A stretch of 21,749 nucleotides of DNA from Methanocorpusculaceae archaeon UBA456 (GTDB taxonomy: Archaea > Halobacteriota > Methanomicrobia > Methanomicrobiales > Methanocorpusculaceae). Below are positions 14,759 to 21,700 of this stretch, piece by piece. The notes under the pieces were generated by a model. It made no database searches. It saw only the letters and a list, made by a program, of their open reading frames with translations, and had not been told where the DNA came from. Where the stretch lies: contig DAJQ01000005.1 of assembly GCA_002496395.1 (NCBI GenBank), forward strand, positions 2,493 through 24,241. The letters are read 5' to 3'. The number at the start of each line of letters is the position of its first letter. Within the stretch, counting starts at the first letter, position 1. The translations under genes were made by a program, and so were the position numbers.

Positions 14759-15418
14759 TTACGCGTTGTAATACGTCACTCTTTTCCCGGCAGAACTGTA
14801 CTCTCCGGCAAAGGTTTCGATATTTCGCTTGTACCCGATGCGATCAGTGATCCCGAAGGTTTTCAGCCTCTCCCGCACCCGCATCACCTCATCAACGTCT
14901 TTCCAGTCACTCGTATAGACATAGATAACCAGCCGATCATCACGGGATTGCGGGTTCTCTTTGATGGTGCTCACTTTTGCCGAGATGCCGAGGGTTCCTT
15001 CCCAGGTTGCATCCCGGATCAGTGGCCAGATGGTATCTGCCTGATCCCGTGCGAGGAAGATGAGCCATTTTCCCGCATCTTCTGCATTGACGGCATCGGG
15101 ATGGATGCCAGGGGCATCCTGGATGATCCAGTGCATTTTGTGGGTTTCTGATGGGATGATGCCCTCCCCCATCTGATAGAGGCAGCAGATCTCGTCGCAT
15201 CCGCCGATATTCGACCGGATCGTCTCCATAAGTTCGGGGTATTCCTCGCCGAATTCTGCAAAGGTCTTCTGGCAGCAGGTTATGAGCTCATCCTCGTTGG
15301 AAAGGAGTTCAAAGAGGGGTCTCCCTGCCTCTTCCATAGCCTTCCCAAAATATATTGTAAAGATGCCAAAGGCGAGATCTGCCAGCCCTTCGTCCATATC
15401 GTGTTCCACCGATTCCAT
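14759..15418 (-). CDS. BLES03 / DUF1917 domain protein (putative phosphothreonine-lyase-like fold)
   Basis: This 219-aa protein has a C-terminal half (about 107-219) resembling the DUF1917/BLES03 family, known from human C11orf68 and from archaea. Landmarks are AGKWLIFL at about 114, GTLGISAKVST, RLVIYVYTSDWKDVDEVMRVRERL and RIGYKRNIETFAGEYSS. Databases label the family as having a putative phosphothreonine-lyase domain, but no activity is established. The N-terminal part (1-105) is acidic and helical with several cysteines (ITCCQK, GGCDEICC) that might bind metal; I do not recognise it. GGGAGGA gives a good ribosome-binding site, directly after the thi4 stop 15 bp upstream, so the gene is probably co-transcribed with thi4. 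Confidence 0.72.
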   Translation of the reverse strand: MESVEHDMDEGLADLAFGIFTIYFGKAMEEAGRPLFELLSNEDELITCCQKTFAEFGEEYPELMETIRSNIGGCDEICCLYQMGEGIIPSETHKMHWIIQDAPGIHPDAVNAEDAGKWLIFLARDQADTIWPLIRDATWEGTLGISAKVSTIKENPQSRDDRLVIYVYTSDWKDVDEVMRVRERLKTFGITDRIGYKRNIETFAGEYSSAGKRVTYYNA

Positions 15419-15433
15419 CGTCCCATTCCTCCC

Positions 15434-16201
15434 TCACATCCGATCAGATACTTGCCTGGCAAGGATGGCTGCATGTTCTCCGGAGAGGAGCATCCCGCCA
15501 AAGACGGGTCCCATCCGCGCTTCGCCTGCGACTGCATTTGCCGCCATTCCGCAGGCAATAAGGCCCGGAAAGATCTCGCGCGTATGGCTGATGATATGTG
15601 TCTCTGCCCGCTCTGCCCACATGAAACTCTCTCCATGGATTTTGATGTCGCCGCCCTTCCTGAGGACGCAGTTGGCGACAACGGCGTCATGGCCGGTTGC
15701 ATCAACGGTGACTTTTGCTACAAGGGTGAGCGGGTCGACATGGAGCCCGGTCATCTCAACCGGTGTTGTCGTAATGACAAGACCTGATATCCGTCCGTCC
15801 CCCTTGATGACGACATCCTCGACCGAGGTGAGGTTAAAGAACTCGGCCCCTGCATCACAGGCTGCTGCGGTTAATTTAGCAACAGATTCTACTGATGATG
15901 CGATATGGTAGCCGGGTTTGTATGCCTTTGATCTGATCCCAAACTTATCGAGGAGCCGTTTTCCCTCCTCCTGAACCACAATCCGTGGGAAGGTCATACC
16001 TCCACCCCACATCCCTCCGCCGACAGAGAGTTTCTTCTCGATGACGGCGACCTTCCTCCCATCTTCTGCTGCTAGGGCGGCACAGACGAGACCTGAGGGG
16101 CCTCCACCGACGATGGCGATGTCGAGATCGAGGTATCTCGAAAAGATCTCCGCATGTGTCTCCAGTATTGCCCTGCTGATCGTCACTTCATCGAGTTGCA
16201 T
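15434..16201 (-). CDS. thi4: Sulfide-dependent adenosine diphosphate thiazole synthase (archaeal Thi4)
   Basis: This 255-aa enzyme makes the thiamine thiazole precursor from NAD and glycine. The dinucleotide-binding loop DIAIVGGGPSG is at about 27-37, GGGMWGGGM follows, and TGHDAVVANCV and the C-terminal GMAANAVAGEARMGPVFGGM are conserved. At the position of the yeast sulfur-donating Cys205 the sequence reads EMTGLHVDPL, with His154. The protein should therefore be the methanogen-type Fe(II)-dependent catalyst that uses free sulfide instead of its own cysteine. The frame is open to a TTG at 16213, but that codon lies within the ribosome-binding site GAGGA, so I start at ATG 16201. It is divergent from htpX. 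No TPP riboswitch is visible in the short leader. Confidence 0.94.
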   Translation of the reverse strand: MQLDEVTISRAILETHAEIFSRYLDLDIAIVGGGPSGLVCAALAAEDGRKVAVIEKKLSVGGGMWGGGMTFPRIVVQEEGKRLLDKFGIRSKAYKPGYHIASSVESVAKLTAAACDAGAEFFNLTSVEDVVIKGDGRISGLVITTTPVEMTGLHVDPLTLVAKVTVDATGHDAVVANCVLRKGGDIKIHGESFMWAERAETHIISHTREIFPGLIACGMAANAVAGEARMGPVFGGMLLSGEHAAILARQVSDRM

Positions 16202-16250
16202 CTGATTCCTCAATCGTATTAGGTGCGCTGATCTTACTAATATTCTCTTG

Positions 16251-16258
16251 ATTTATAG
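16251..16258. promoter_or_regulatory. Shared TATA-like element between divergent thi4 and htpX
   Basis: ATTTATAG reads as a TATA box toward htpX and, as CTATAAAT, toward thi4. Toward thi4 it predicts a start near 16225, leaving a short leader with GAGGA. Toward htpX it predicts a start near 16280, which would place the ATG at 16267 upstream of the RNA start. Function is inferred from sequence and spacing. Confidence 0.4.
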
Positions 16259-16314
16259 TACGGATAATGGTCTTGTTCGCAGGTATTATGAGGTCGAAAG
16301 GCAAAGATAAGGGT

Positions 16315-17196
16315 ATGAAATGGAAGCGCGACTATGGCCTCACCATGAGGATGATCTTCACATGGGCACTTCTGCTCCTCGTCTACCTCATCTTCCTCAC
16401 CGTGTTACAGGCGGTTCTGGGGCTGTCCCTTCAGCTTCTGATCGGAATTGCCTTTGTGATGGCCTTCTCCCAGTACTTCTTCTCAGACAAACTGGTGCTG
16501 ATGAGTACCGGTGCGAGGGTGGTTCCAGAAGACGAGTACCCCGAACTCCACCAGATGGTTGAGCGGCTCTGTGCGACAGCCGATCTCCCGAAGCCGAGGA
16601 TTGCGATTATGCAGTCGCCGGTGCCAAATGCGTTTGCAACCGGACGAAGCCCAAAGCATGGTGTTGTTGCGGTGACCGATTCGATCATGCGGATTCTTTC
16701 AAAGGAAGAGCTTGAAGCGGTTGTTGCCCACGAACTCTCACATATCAAGAACCGTGACGTGATGACCCTGACTATCGCCAGTTTCCTGGCGATGGTGGCG
16801 GCACTGATCGTTCAGAACGCACTCTTTGCCTCGCTCTTTGACAGGAGGGAGGGAAATCCCTGGATCATCGCATGGATCGTTGCGATCCTTGTCTGGGTGG
16901 CGGCAACGCTCCTGATCCGGACGCTCTCACGGTACCGCGAATTTACCGCAGACCGGGGTGCGGCATATATCACCAATAATCCAAAGGCGCTCCAGAGTGC
17001 CCTCATGAAGATAAGCAACAGAATGGATAGTGTGCCACGGCAGAAGAAGCAGGAGGTGGAGGGTGCAAACGCCTTCTTCATCATTCCTGCCCTTTCCGGC
17101 CAGTCCCTGATGGAACTCTTCTCGACCCATCCGCCCCTTGAGAAGCGGCTTGCGGCGCTTGAGAAGCTGAATGAGGAGATCAGGGGTGGCTGGTAA
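16315..17196 (+). CDS. htpX: HtpX-type membrane zinc metalloprotease
   Basis: This is a membrane-bound M48 family protease that degrades misfolded membrane proteins. From ATG 16315 it is 293 aa. Hydrophobic segments lie at about 13-33, 38-55, 154-175 and 182-203. The HELSH zinc motif is at 139-143, followed by IKNRDVMTL, and REFTADRGA supplies the third ligand, Glu209. In-frame ATGs also exist at 16267 and 16288. I prefer 16315 because archaeal homologues begin with a MKWxRDxGLT-like sequence; 16288 has an AGGT nearby and cannot be excluded. It shares its promoter region with divergent thi4. Confidence 0.92.
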   Translation: MKWKRDYGLTMRMIFTWALLLLVYLIFLTVLQAVLGLSLQLLIGIAFVMAFSQYFFSDKLVLMSTGARVVPEDEYPELHQMVERLCATADLPKPRIAIMQSPVPNAFATGRSPKHGVVAVTDSIMRILSKEELEAVVAHELSHIKNRDVMTLTIASFLAMVAALIVQNALFASLFDRREGNPWIIAWIVAILVWVAATLLIRTLSRYREFTADRGAAYITNNPKALQSALMKISNRMDSVPRQKKQEVEGANAFFIIPALSGQSLMELFSTHPPLEKRLAALEKLNEEIRGGW

Positions 17197-17237
17197 CTCC
17201 CTCTTCTTCCATCCTTGTTGGGATGCAATTACGTAAT

Positions 17238-17246
17238 CCTTAAATC
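17238..17246 (+). promoter_or_regulatory. TATA box of tRNA-Gly
   Basis: CCTTAAATC lies 29-37 bp before the mature tRNA start, consistent with transcription beginning a few bases upstream of the tRNA in archaea. Confidence 0.45.
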
Positions 17247-17274
17247 TCTTCAAAGAGAACATAAAAGACGCATC

Positions 17275-17345
17275 GCATCGATGGTCTAGTGGTATGACTT
17301 TGGCCTTCCAAGCCAATAGCCCGGGTTCAATTCCCGGTCGATGCA
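17275..17345 (+). tRNA. tRNA-Gly (anticodon UCC)
   Basis: A complete cloverleaf can be drawn. The acceptor arms are GCATCGA and TCGATGC (7 bp) with discriminator A. The D-arm is GTC/GAC around TAGTGGTAT. The anticodon stem TTGGC/GCCAA encloses CTTCCAA with anticodon TCC at 17307-17309. The T-arm CCGGG/CCCGG encloses TTCAATT. No intron is present and CCA is not encoded, as is common in archaea. A T5 run at 17357-17361 may end the transcript. Confidence 0.96.
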
Positions 17346-17404
17346 CTTTCTCATCCCTTTTTGCAATCGTTATCTTTTTCTTTCTTTCAATTGAATAATT
17401 CCTG

Positions 17405-18394
17405 ATGAAATGCTGGATTCCTGGTCTCTGCCTGGTGCTGTTGCTTGCCTGCACGGGGTGTGTTGCTGAAGAGGAACCAATATCGATCTCTCCTCCCTCT
17501 GATGATGATCTGGTTTCTCCATCAGGGGAGGGAGAGTATGCTGCAATGGTGATGACGTCATTACAGCTCTATATGGAGGATGCTGTTGGCTATGCGATGA
17601 TTGCCGGACAGGATGAGGCGCTGGCTGTTTTTGGCGATCCTGAAGGTGAGTTCACCTATGGCGCCAAGTATGTCTATGCCTATGATGATGACTGCATCCT
17701 GCTTGCTCATCCCTATGAGCCCCAAAGTGTCGGCCTGGATCGGTCCGGGTGGACAGACAGCCGGGGCCTGCCGGTGATCCGGTTAGGGCGCGATGTTGCA
17801 GCTGCTGGCGGGGGATTCATCACCTATCTCTATCTACGCCCCTCTGAGGGCGGGATCGATGAGGCAGCCTATGCTACCTATGAGCCGAAGCTCGGGTATG
17901 TCCTCCCGGCGGGCGAGGGCTGGTGGATCGGATCCGGTATTGCCCTCGCCGATCTCAGTCCGGATGAAGGGTATCCCGGAGTCGTCGGCGATATGATTTC
18001 ACTTGTCGAGGACGGGGCCGCGTATGCCCTCTCAGAAGGGGATGAGGCGGCCCTTGCCGAGATATCTGATCTCGGTGGCCGGTTTGTGAATGCCAATGGC
18101 CATTATCTCTATGCCTACCAGTATGACGGCACCCTGATCGGGCATCCCTATCTCCCTAACCTGATCGGTTCAAACCTGTATGATCGGGAGGATGGCTACG
18201 GAATGCGGAATATCGAAGCCCTTGCCACAACTGCAAAGGAGGGTGGCGGCTTTGTCGTCTTCATCTGGCCAAACCCGGATGCAGGGAATCGGGAGGAACT
18301 GAAGATCGGGTATGTCCTTCCGGTGAATGATGAGTGGTGGCTGGGATCAGGCGTGTACCTGAGCGAAGTGACCGGGGAGTATACGCCGCTTTGA
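17405..18394 (+). CDS. Lipoprotein with two tandem Cache-like sensor domains
   Basis: This 329-aa exported protein starts with a short hydrophobic signal (residues 4-15) ending in LLLACTGC; Cys16 fits the lipobox best, Cys19 is the alternative. A low-complexity Ser/Pro/Asp linker follows. Two homologous units then occupy about 47-184 and 194-321. Each has a helix with DAVGYAM or DGAAYAL, then YAYxxDxxLxxHPY, GGGF, KxGYVLP and a final WWxGSG. This is the small Cache fold (sCache_2-like) normally found as the ligand-binding part of chemoreceptors and histidine kinases. Here it stands alone with no signalling domain, so it may bind a small ligand outside the cell and work with a partner encoded elsewhere. 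It lies between two tRNA genes with no neighbours in its operon. Confidence 0.82.
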   Translation: MKCWIPGLCLVLLLACTGCVAEEEPISISPPSDDDLVSPSGEGEYAAMVMTSLQLYMEDAVGYAMIAGQDEALAVFGDPEGEFTYGAKYVYAYDDDCILLAHPYEPQSVGLDRSGWTDSRGLPVIRLGRDVAAAGGGFITYLYLRPSEGGIDEAAYATYEPKLGYVLPAGEGWWIGSGIALADLSPDEGYPGVVGDMISLVEDGAAYALSEGDEAALAEISDLGGRFVNANGHYLYAYQYDGTLIGHPYLPNLIGSNLYDREDGYGMRNIEALATTAKEGGGFVVFIWPNPDAGNREELKIGYVLPVNDEWWLGSGVYLSEVTGEYTPL

Positions 18395-18452
18395 GGGCCC
18401 TGATGCCCTCTCTGTTTTTGGTTGAATCTACTCCATCCCACTTTTGAAAAGC

Positions 18453-18459
18453 CTTATCC
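18453..18459 (+). promoter_or_regulatory. Probable TATA box of tRNA-Val
   Basis: CTTATCC lies 31-37 bp before the tRNA-Val start in the 95-bp gap after the Cache lipoprotein gene. Spacing fits an archaeal tRNA promoter. Confidence 0.35.
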
Positions 18460-18489
18460 CCGAGGATGAAGAATAGAGTAAGGGTAAAG

Positions 18490-18563
18490 GGACTCGTGGT
18501 CTAGCTGGTTATGACGCCGCCTTCACACGGCGGAGATCTCGTGTTCGAATCACGACGAGTCCA
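18490..18563 (+). tRNA. tRNA-Val (anticodon CAC)
   Basis: The cloverleaf is complete. The acceptor arms are GGACTCG and CGAGTCC with discriminator A. T8 and the D-arm GGTCTAGCTGGTTATGACG follow. The anticodon stem CCGCC/GGCGG encloses TTCACAC with anticodon CAC at 18524-18526. The T-arm TCGTG/CACGA encloses TTCGAAT. CCA is not encoded and no intron is visible. Confidence 0.96.
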
Positions 18564-19106
18564 CTGATTTCTCTGTTTTTTTCGAGTATTTCTTTTCTCC
18601 TCACTCTCCGGTTGCACTCTGAGTAATTGAATCACTTCATCGATGAATCGGTACGCATTATGAACTTCATTTGTAAGAAATTCATATATCTCAGGAGCAA
18701 GTGATAGATTACCTTCATATTATAGCGGAAACTATGGCGGAAACCACATCTCTTTTTTTAACTGAACGAGAGCTGAAATTCTCTATCTCTGCTTAAAATA
18801 ATGCTGTGTGGTCTTTCTTAAAATATTCTGTTATTTTGGATTCTGCTGAGTAAGCTTTTGCCCATTCTCGTCTTCCCTATCTGATTCTTTGAATACTCAT
18901 TTCATGCGGTTATGGTTATGATACTGTTGATGCATTCCAAATCCCATTATGCTCTGCATGCGGAGTGGGTTCTGTGACATTCTTGGGTCGCTTTTGTCCC
19001 GGAATTTGATTCTGATCGATTATGATATATATATTTAATTATATTATTGTGGTTACAGATTGCGAACAAATCTCCCTCTGGGTGAGGGTGAGCTGGACAA
19101 GATAGA
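18564..19106. other. 543-bp AT-rich stretch without a recognisable gene
   Basis: No reading frame of convincing length or with a ribosome-binding site is visible on either strand. Base composition is markedly richer in A and T than the region to the left. It holds the tRNA-Val oligo-T terminator, a short GCGGAAAC direct repeat near 18725-18741 and a very AT-rich tract at about 19020-19048 (TATATATATTTAATTATATTA core) that probably contains the promoter of the following membrane protein gene. I saw no copy of the tRNA-Val 3' end that would mark an integration site. Confidence 0.6.
18576..18582 (+). terminator. T7 run after tRNA-Val
   Basis: Seven consecutive Ts begin 13 bp after the tRNA end. 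Archaeal RNA polymerase terminates at oligo-T tracts without needing a hairpin, so this is a likely tRNA terminator. Confidence 0.5.
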
Positions 19107-19517
19107 ATGATGCCTGACGCCCCCTATTCAGAAAATGTATCCCGGATCGATAATGAAATCTCTGAAATAGCTGAGAGAATTATGGAGGAGCTTGAAACGG
19201 CAAGTTCGAAGGATCTCTCTGAGGTTAGATATGCAAGAAAGATATTGCAGTTATCTGATATTAAATATACTCAAAATATTTTATATGAACTGGAGAGTGT
19301 CCCCTCCGGAGCAGATCGCATCATCGAAAAACGAGCGGTTATTAAAGCATTATTGCTATCAATATGGTTGCAGAGGCTCTATTTTATCATACGGTCTGCT
19401 CTTATGTCTATCCTTGCGGTGGTTGTTACCGTCTTCTATGTCTCTTTCTTTGGTCAGATAGGTGTGGTTTTAGCTGTTTTTATGGGGGTACTCATTTTTT
19501 TATTGGCCTGGTTGTGA
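19107..19517 (+). CDS. Hypothetical two-helix membrane protein, possibly frameshifted at its 3' end
   Basis: I do not recognise this 136-aa protein. The N-terminal 90 residues are charged and helical, with coiled-coil-like character (NEISEIAERIMEELE at 16-30) and a second helix around DLSEVRYARKILQL. Two hydrophobic helices follow at about 96-115 and 117-136, and the stop falls immediately after the second one. GGGTGAGGGTGAG upstream (19079-19091) may serve as ribosome-binding site, though it is far from the ATG. A T7 run at 19495-19501 sits in the second helix. Adding one T would continue the frame as GLVVTRLFDSQTVQVTKYIV to a stop at 19567, which looks like a natural membrane-protein tail, so a one-base deletion or sequencing error is possible. 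Confidence 0.6.
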   Translation: MMPDAPYSENVSRIDNEISEIAERIMEELETASSKDLSEVRYARKILQLSDIKYTQNILYELESVPSGADRIIEKRAVIKALLLSIWLQRLYFIIRSALMSILAVVVTVFYVSFFGQIGVVLAVFMGVLIFLLAWL

Positions 19518-19674
19518 CACGGTTATTCGATTCACAGACAGTACAAGTGACAAAATATATCGTCTGACGACTGGCCAGTCATAAAAAACTGCGGGATTTT
19601 ATCATGCTTCATCTCTGAATGAAACAGGGGATGGTGTTATCCCGGGATTATTTCAGATCCAGAGCTCCATCCTC

Positions 19675-19818
19675 TCATTTAAATTTGATAAGCCCCATCA
19701 AAGCCATCACAATAATTGCCAATATGATTGCTCCCAATAGGCCGAAGATATACCAGCCGACAAGAAATGCTATTACTGCTCCAATTCCCATCGCTCCCCA
19801 GTTCACTGATATTGCCAT
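19675..19818 (-). CDS. Small hydrophobic membrane protein (47 aa)
   Basis: This is a short gene on the minus strand. The 47-aa product begins MAISVNWGAMGIGAVIAFLV and ends MALMGLIKFK. Residues 10-44 are hydrophobic and glycine-rich with GWYIFGLLGAI in the middle, so it probably forms a helical hairpin or one to two membrane helices. GAGAGGTGA lies a few bases before the ATG, an excellent archaeal ribosome-binding site, and a TATA-like ATATTAG is about 30 bp upstream. I cannot name a family; glycine-rich small membrane proteins of this sort exist in many methanogens. It lies convergent to the preceding hypothetical membrane gene and downstream of the AAA ATPase gene. Confidence 0.65.
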   Translation of the reverse strand: MAISVNWGAMGIGAVIAFLVGWYIFGLLGAIILAIIVMALMGLIKFK

Positions 19819-20039
19819 TTTTTATCACCTCTCTTCATTATTTCATCTAATATCCCCTGTGTGTCTCAATATGGCTTCATACCTCCGGTAATTCCGGTGG
19901 AGGCCTGCCAACAGGGTTAGAAGTCACTCTTCTATCATCCTCTATAAATAGTTGATTGCCGGAACCAGAGATCTTCTGAGGCAATAAGTGCCGACTAATC
20001 GGGCAGAATGTTGAATGCCAATGGCGGTCGAAAAGTGCG

Positions 20040-21344
20040 TCACAAGATCCGGCCATTCCGGGTGAGCCATGTATAACATGGAATGACATGAATTCTTCTT
20101 CCCTTAGTCTCGATCTCTTCGGACTCAAATTCGGTAATGATGGTTCCCTCAGGGAGGCCGTAGGTCTCCATTGCCTCTGAGAGACCTCTGATCTCACTCT
20201 CCCTTGTTTTTGGCTCCTTCAGGGATTGTGTCACCTGAACGGCATGGGTGATCTGCCTCTCCACACTCACCAGGAAATCGCACTCGTACTGGCCTTTATG
20301 ATAGTATATTGACTCATACGCTCGCTTAAGGGTCATGAAGATGACATTTTCAATCAGCCTGCCTCTGTTCTCTGAGAACGCAAATGAAACGGCGTTGATA
20401 AGACCCGGATCGATCGCATAGATCTTTTTTGGATTTGCAAGCTGCTTCTTCAGTGAGTAGTCATACTTCATCAGTGTGGAGAGGAGGAACGCGTTCTCCG
20501 CATACTCGATATATTCCCGGACGGTGTCTGTTGAGATCTGTAAGGTTTCTGCGATTTTATTGTACGAGAGGAGGGTTCCGGTATGTGAGATGAGATAATA
20601 GAGGAGATCGATGATCTCGCTATTCTTCCGGATTCTGTTTGGAAGAATGATATCCTTGAGATAGATCGTCTCATAGTAGTTCTTCAGGATCTCCATCTTC
20701 ATGCTCTCATCGGGTTCAAGGACGACACGAGGAAAACCGCCGTACTTCAGGTATTCACCAAATGCCTCCCTCTTCTGCATAATGGTGGGGTGCTCAGTCT
20801 TCTGAAAACCGAGGCATTCCGCAAATGTGAGGGGATACACAGTTATGGAGAAGTGACGCCCGGAGAGGCGCGTACTCATCTCCTGTTTGAGAAGTGTTGA
20901 TACCGAACCAGTAAGGATACACTTGATAGTGCTCTTTGTATCATACAATGTCTTTATGGCAGGAGCCCAGTAGGAATAGTTCTGGATCTCATCAATACAG
21001 AGATAGAGGCGTTGTATCTTTCTTCCATGGCGGGTGAGATGTCCTTCAACAATAGAGCTGAGCAGGGTTGGGTCATCTGCCATTGAGAGGAAGAGGGGCT
21101 CATCAAGATTGATGTAGAGGATCGCTTCTCTCCCGACACCCTGATCAAGGAGAGATCGGATTATCTGATAGACGAGGGTCGACTTGCCGGTTCTTCGTGC
21201 ACCGACGATAAGAAGAACCTCCTGTATATTCAGATATCGCTCGATCTGGGGGAATCTGAAGAGGCGGTCGACTCCTGTTTCAAACTCTCCAGAAGACCAC
21301 CAGGGATTCTGGCTCTCCAGTGCGATCTCCATTCTCTCATCCAT
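20040..21344 (-). CDS. AAA family ATPase with DUF4143 domain
   Basis: This 434-aa protein has an AAA_14-type ATPase domain (about 40-175) and a C-terminal DUF4143 region (about 200-400). Walker A GARRTGKST is at 48-56, Walker B LYLCIDEIQ at 113-121, and sensor LTGS at 144-147 is followed by TRLSGR, a family hallmark. A middle segment (TLLSYNKIAETLQISTDTVREYIEYAE) looks like a winged helix. Near the end, YECDFLV and THAVQVTQSL resemble the degenerate restriction-endonuclease-like part seen in DUF4143 proteins. Such ATPases are very abundant, often multi-copy and apparently mobile in archaea; their function is unknown. ATG 21344 is used; ATG 21332 (residue 5) is also possible. It is more AT-rich than the core genes. 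Confidence 0.9.
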   Translation of the reverse strand: MDERMEIALESQNPWWSSGEFETGVDRLFRFPQIERYLNIQEVLLIVGARRTGKSTLVYQIIRSLLDQGVGREAILYINLDEPLFLSMADDPTLLSSIVEGHLTRHGRKIQRLYLCIDEIQNYSYWAPAIKTLYDTKSTIKCILTGSVSTLLKQEMSTRLSGRHFSITVYPLTFAECLGFQKTEHPTIMQKREAFGEYLKYGGFPRVVLEPDESMKMEILKNYYETIYLKDIILPNRIRKNSEIIDLLYYLISHTGTLLSYNKIAETLQISTDTVREYIEYAENAFLLSTLMKYDYSLKKQLANPKKIYAIDPGLINAVSFAFSENRGRLIENVIFMTLKRAYESIYYHKGQYECDFLVSVERQITHAVQVTQSLKEPKTRESEIRGLSEAMETYGLPEGTIITEFESEEIETKGRRIHVIPCYTWLTRNGRIL

Positions 21345-21387
21345 CTGTCGATTATAGTAGATGATATATGATAAAACTGTCGACTAT
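21345..21387 (-). promoter_or_regulatory. Promoter region of the AAA ATPase gene with flanking direct repeats
   Basis: CTGTCGATTAT (21345-21355) and CTGTCGACTAT (21377-21387) are 11-mers differing at one base, 32 bp apart, about three helical turns. Between them, on the minus strand, lies the TATA-like TTTTATCATATATCAT (21361-21376). The arrangement suggests an operator around the core promoter, possibly autoregulatory. Repeats are seen; the role is inferred. Confidence 0.35.
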
Positions 21388-21676
21388 GATTGATAATTTC
21401 GGAGGTGGAGAGATCGCAGTATCTCTGACTTGGATCAATGGCTTCCACTTGAAATAATATCTCTTCTCTCCAAAATCTGCCCCTGATGAACTGTCGGTTA
21501 GACGAATACCTGATTTGTCTTTTGTGTGGTCAGATAACCCGCTGGTATTGCTCCTTTGTTTGCCCGCCTGCATACTTTACAGGGAATTACTGATACTATC
21601 ATCCTGGTCTGACAATCGGGAAGTAACAGGTGATTTATTCGATGAACGAGTGATTCTGTTATTGTATGCCATCTGC

Positions 21677-21700
21677 GTCCCACAATCTGATTTGTGGGAC
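21677..21700. repeat. Perfect 9-bp inverted repeat, with a third half-site nearby
   Basis: GTCCCACAA and TTGTGGGAC are exact inverted copies separated by TCTGAT. GTCCCAC occurs once more at 21717-21723. It could be an operator for a dimeric regulator or an RNA hairpin; it lacks a T-run on the plus strand (ATATTATTCTTTTC follows). Symmetry is directly visible. Confidence 0.6.

Noticed and set aside
16214..16314. TPP riboswitch upstream of thi4
   Set aside because: The leader is only about 25 bases if the TATA box is right, and no conserved riboswitch core such as CTGAGA was found.
18490..18600. Integration site at tRNA-Val for the accessory region
   Set aside because: Position next to AT-rich sequence is suggestive, but no repeat of the tRNA 3' end and no integrase gene occur in the window.
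19619..19891. 90-codon plus-strand open frame
   Set aside because: It is the antisense of the 47-aa membrane protein, which has the better ribosome-binding site and sequence; the plus-strand frame lacks both.
19882..19903. CCTCC...GGAGG hairpin as terminator of the AAA gene
   Set aside because: The stem is short with a bulge, lies 137 bp after the stop and has no following T-run on the minus strand.
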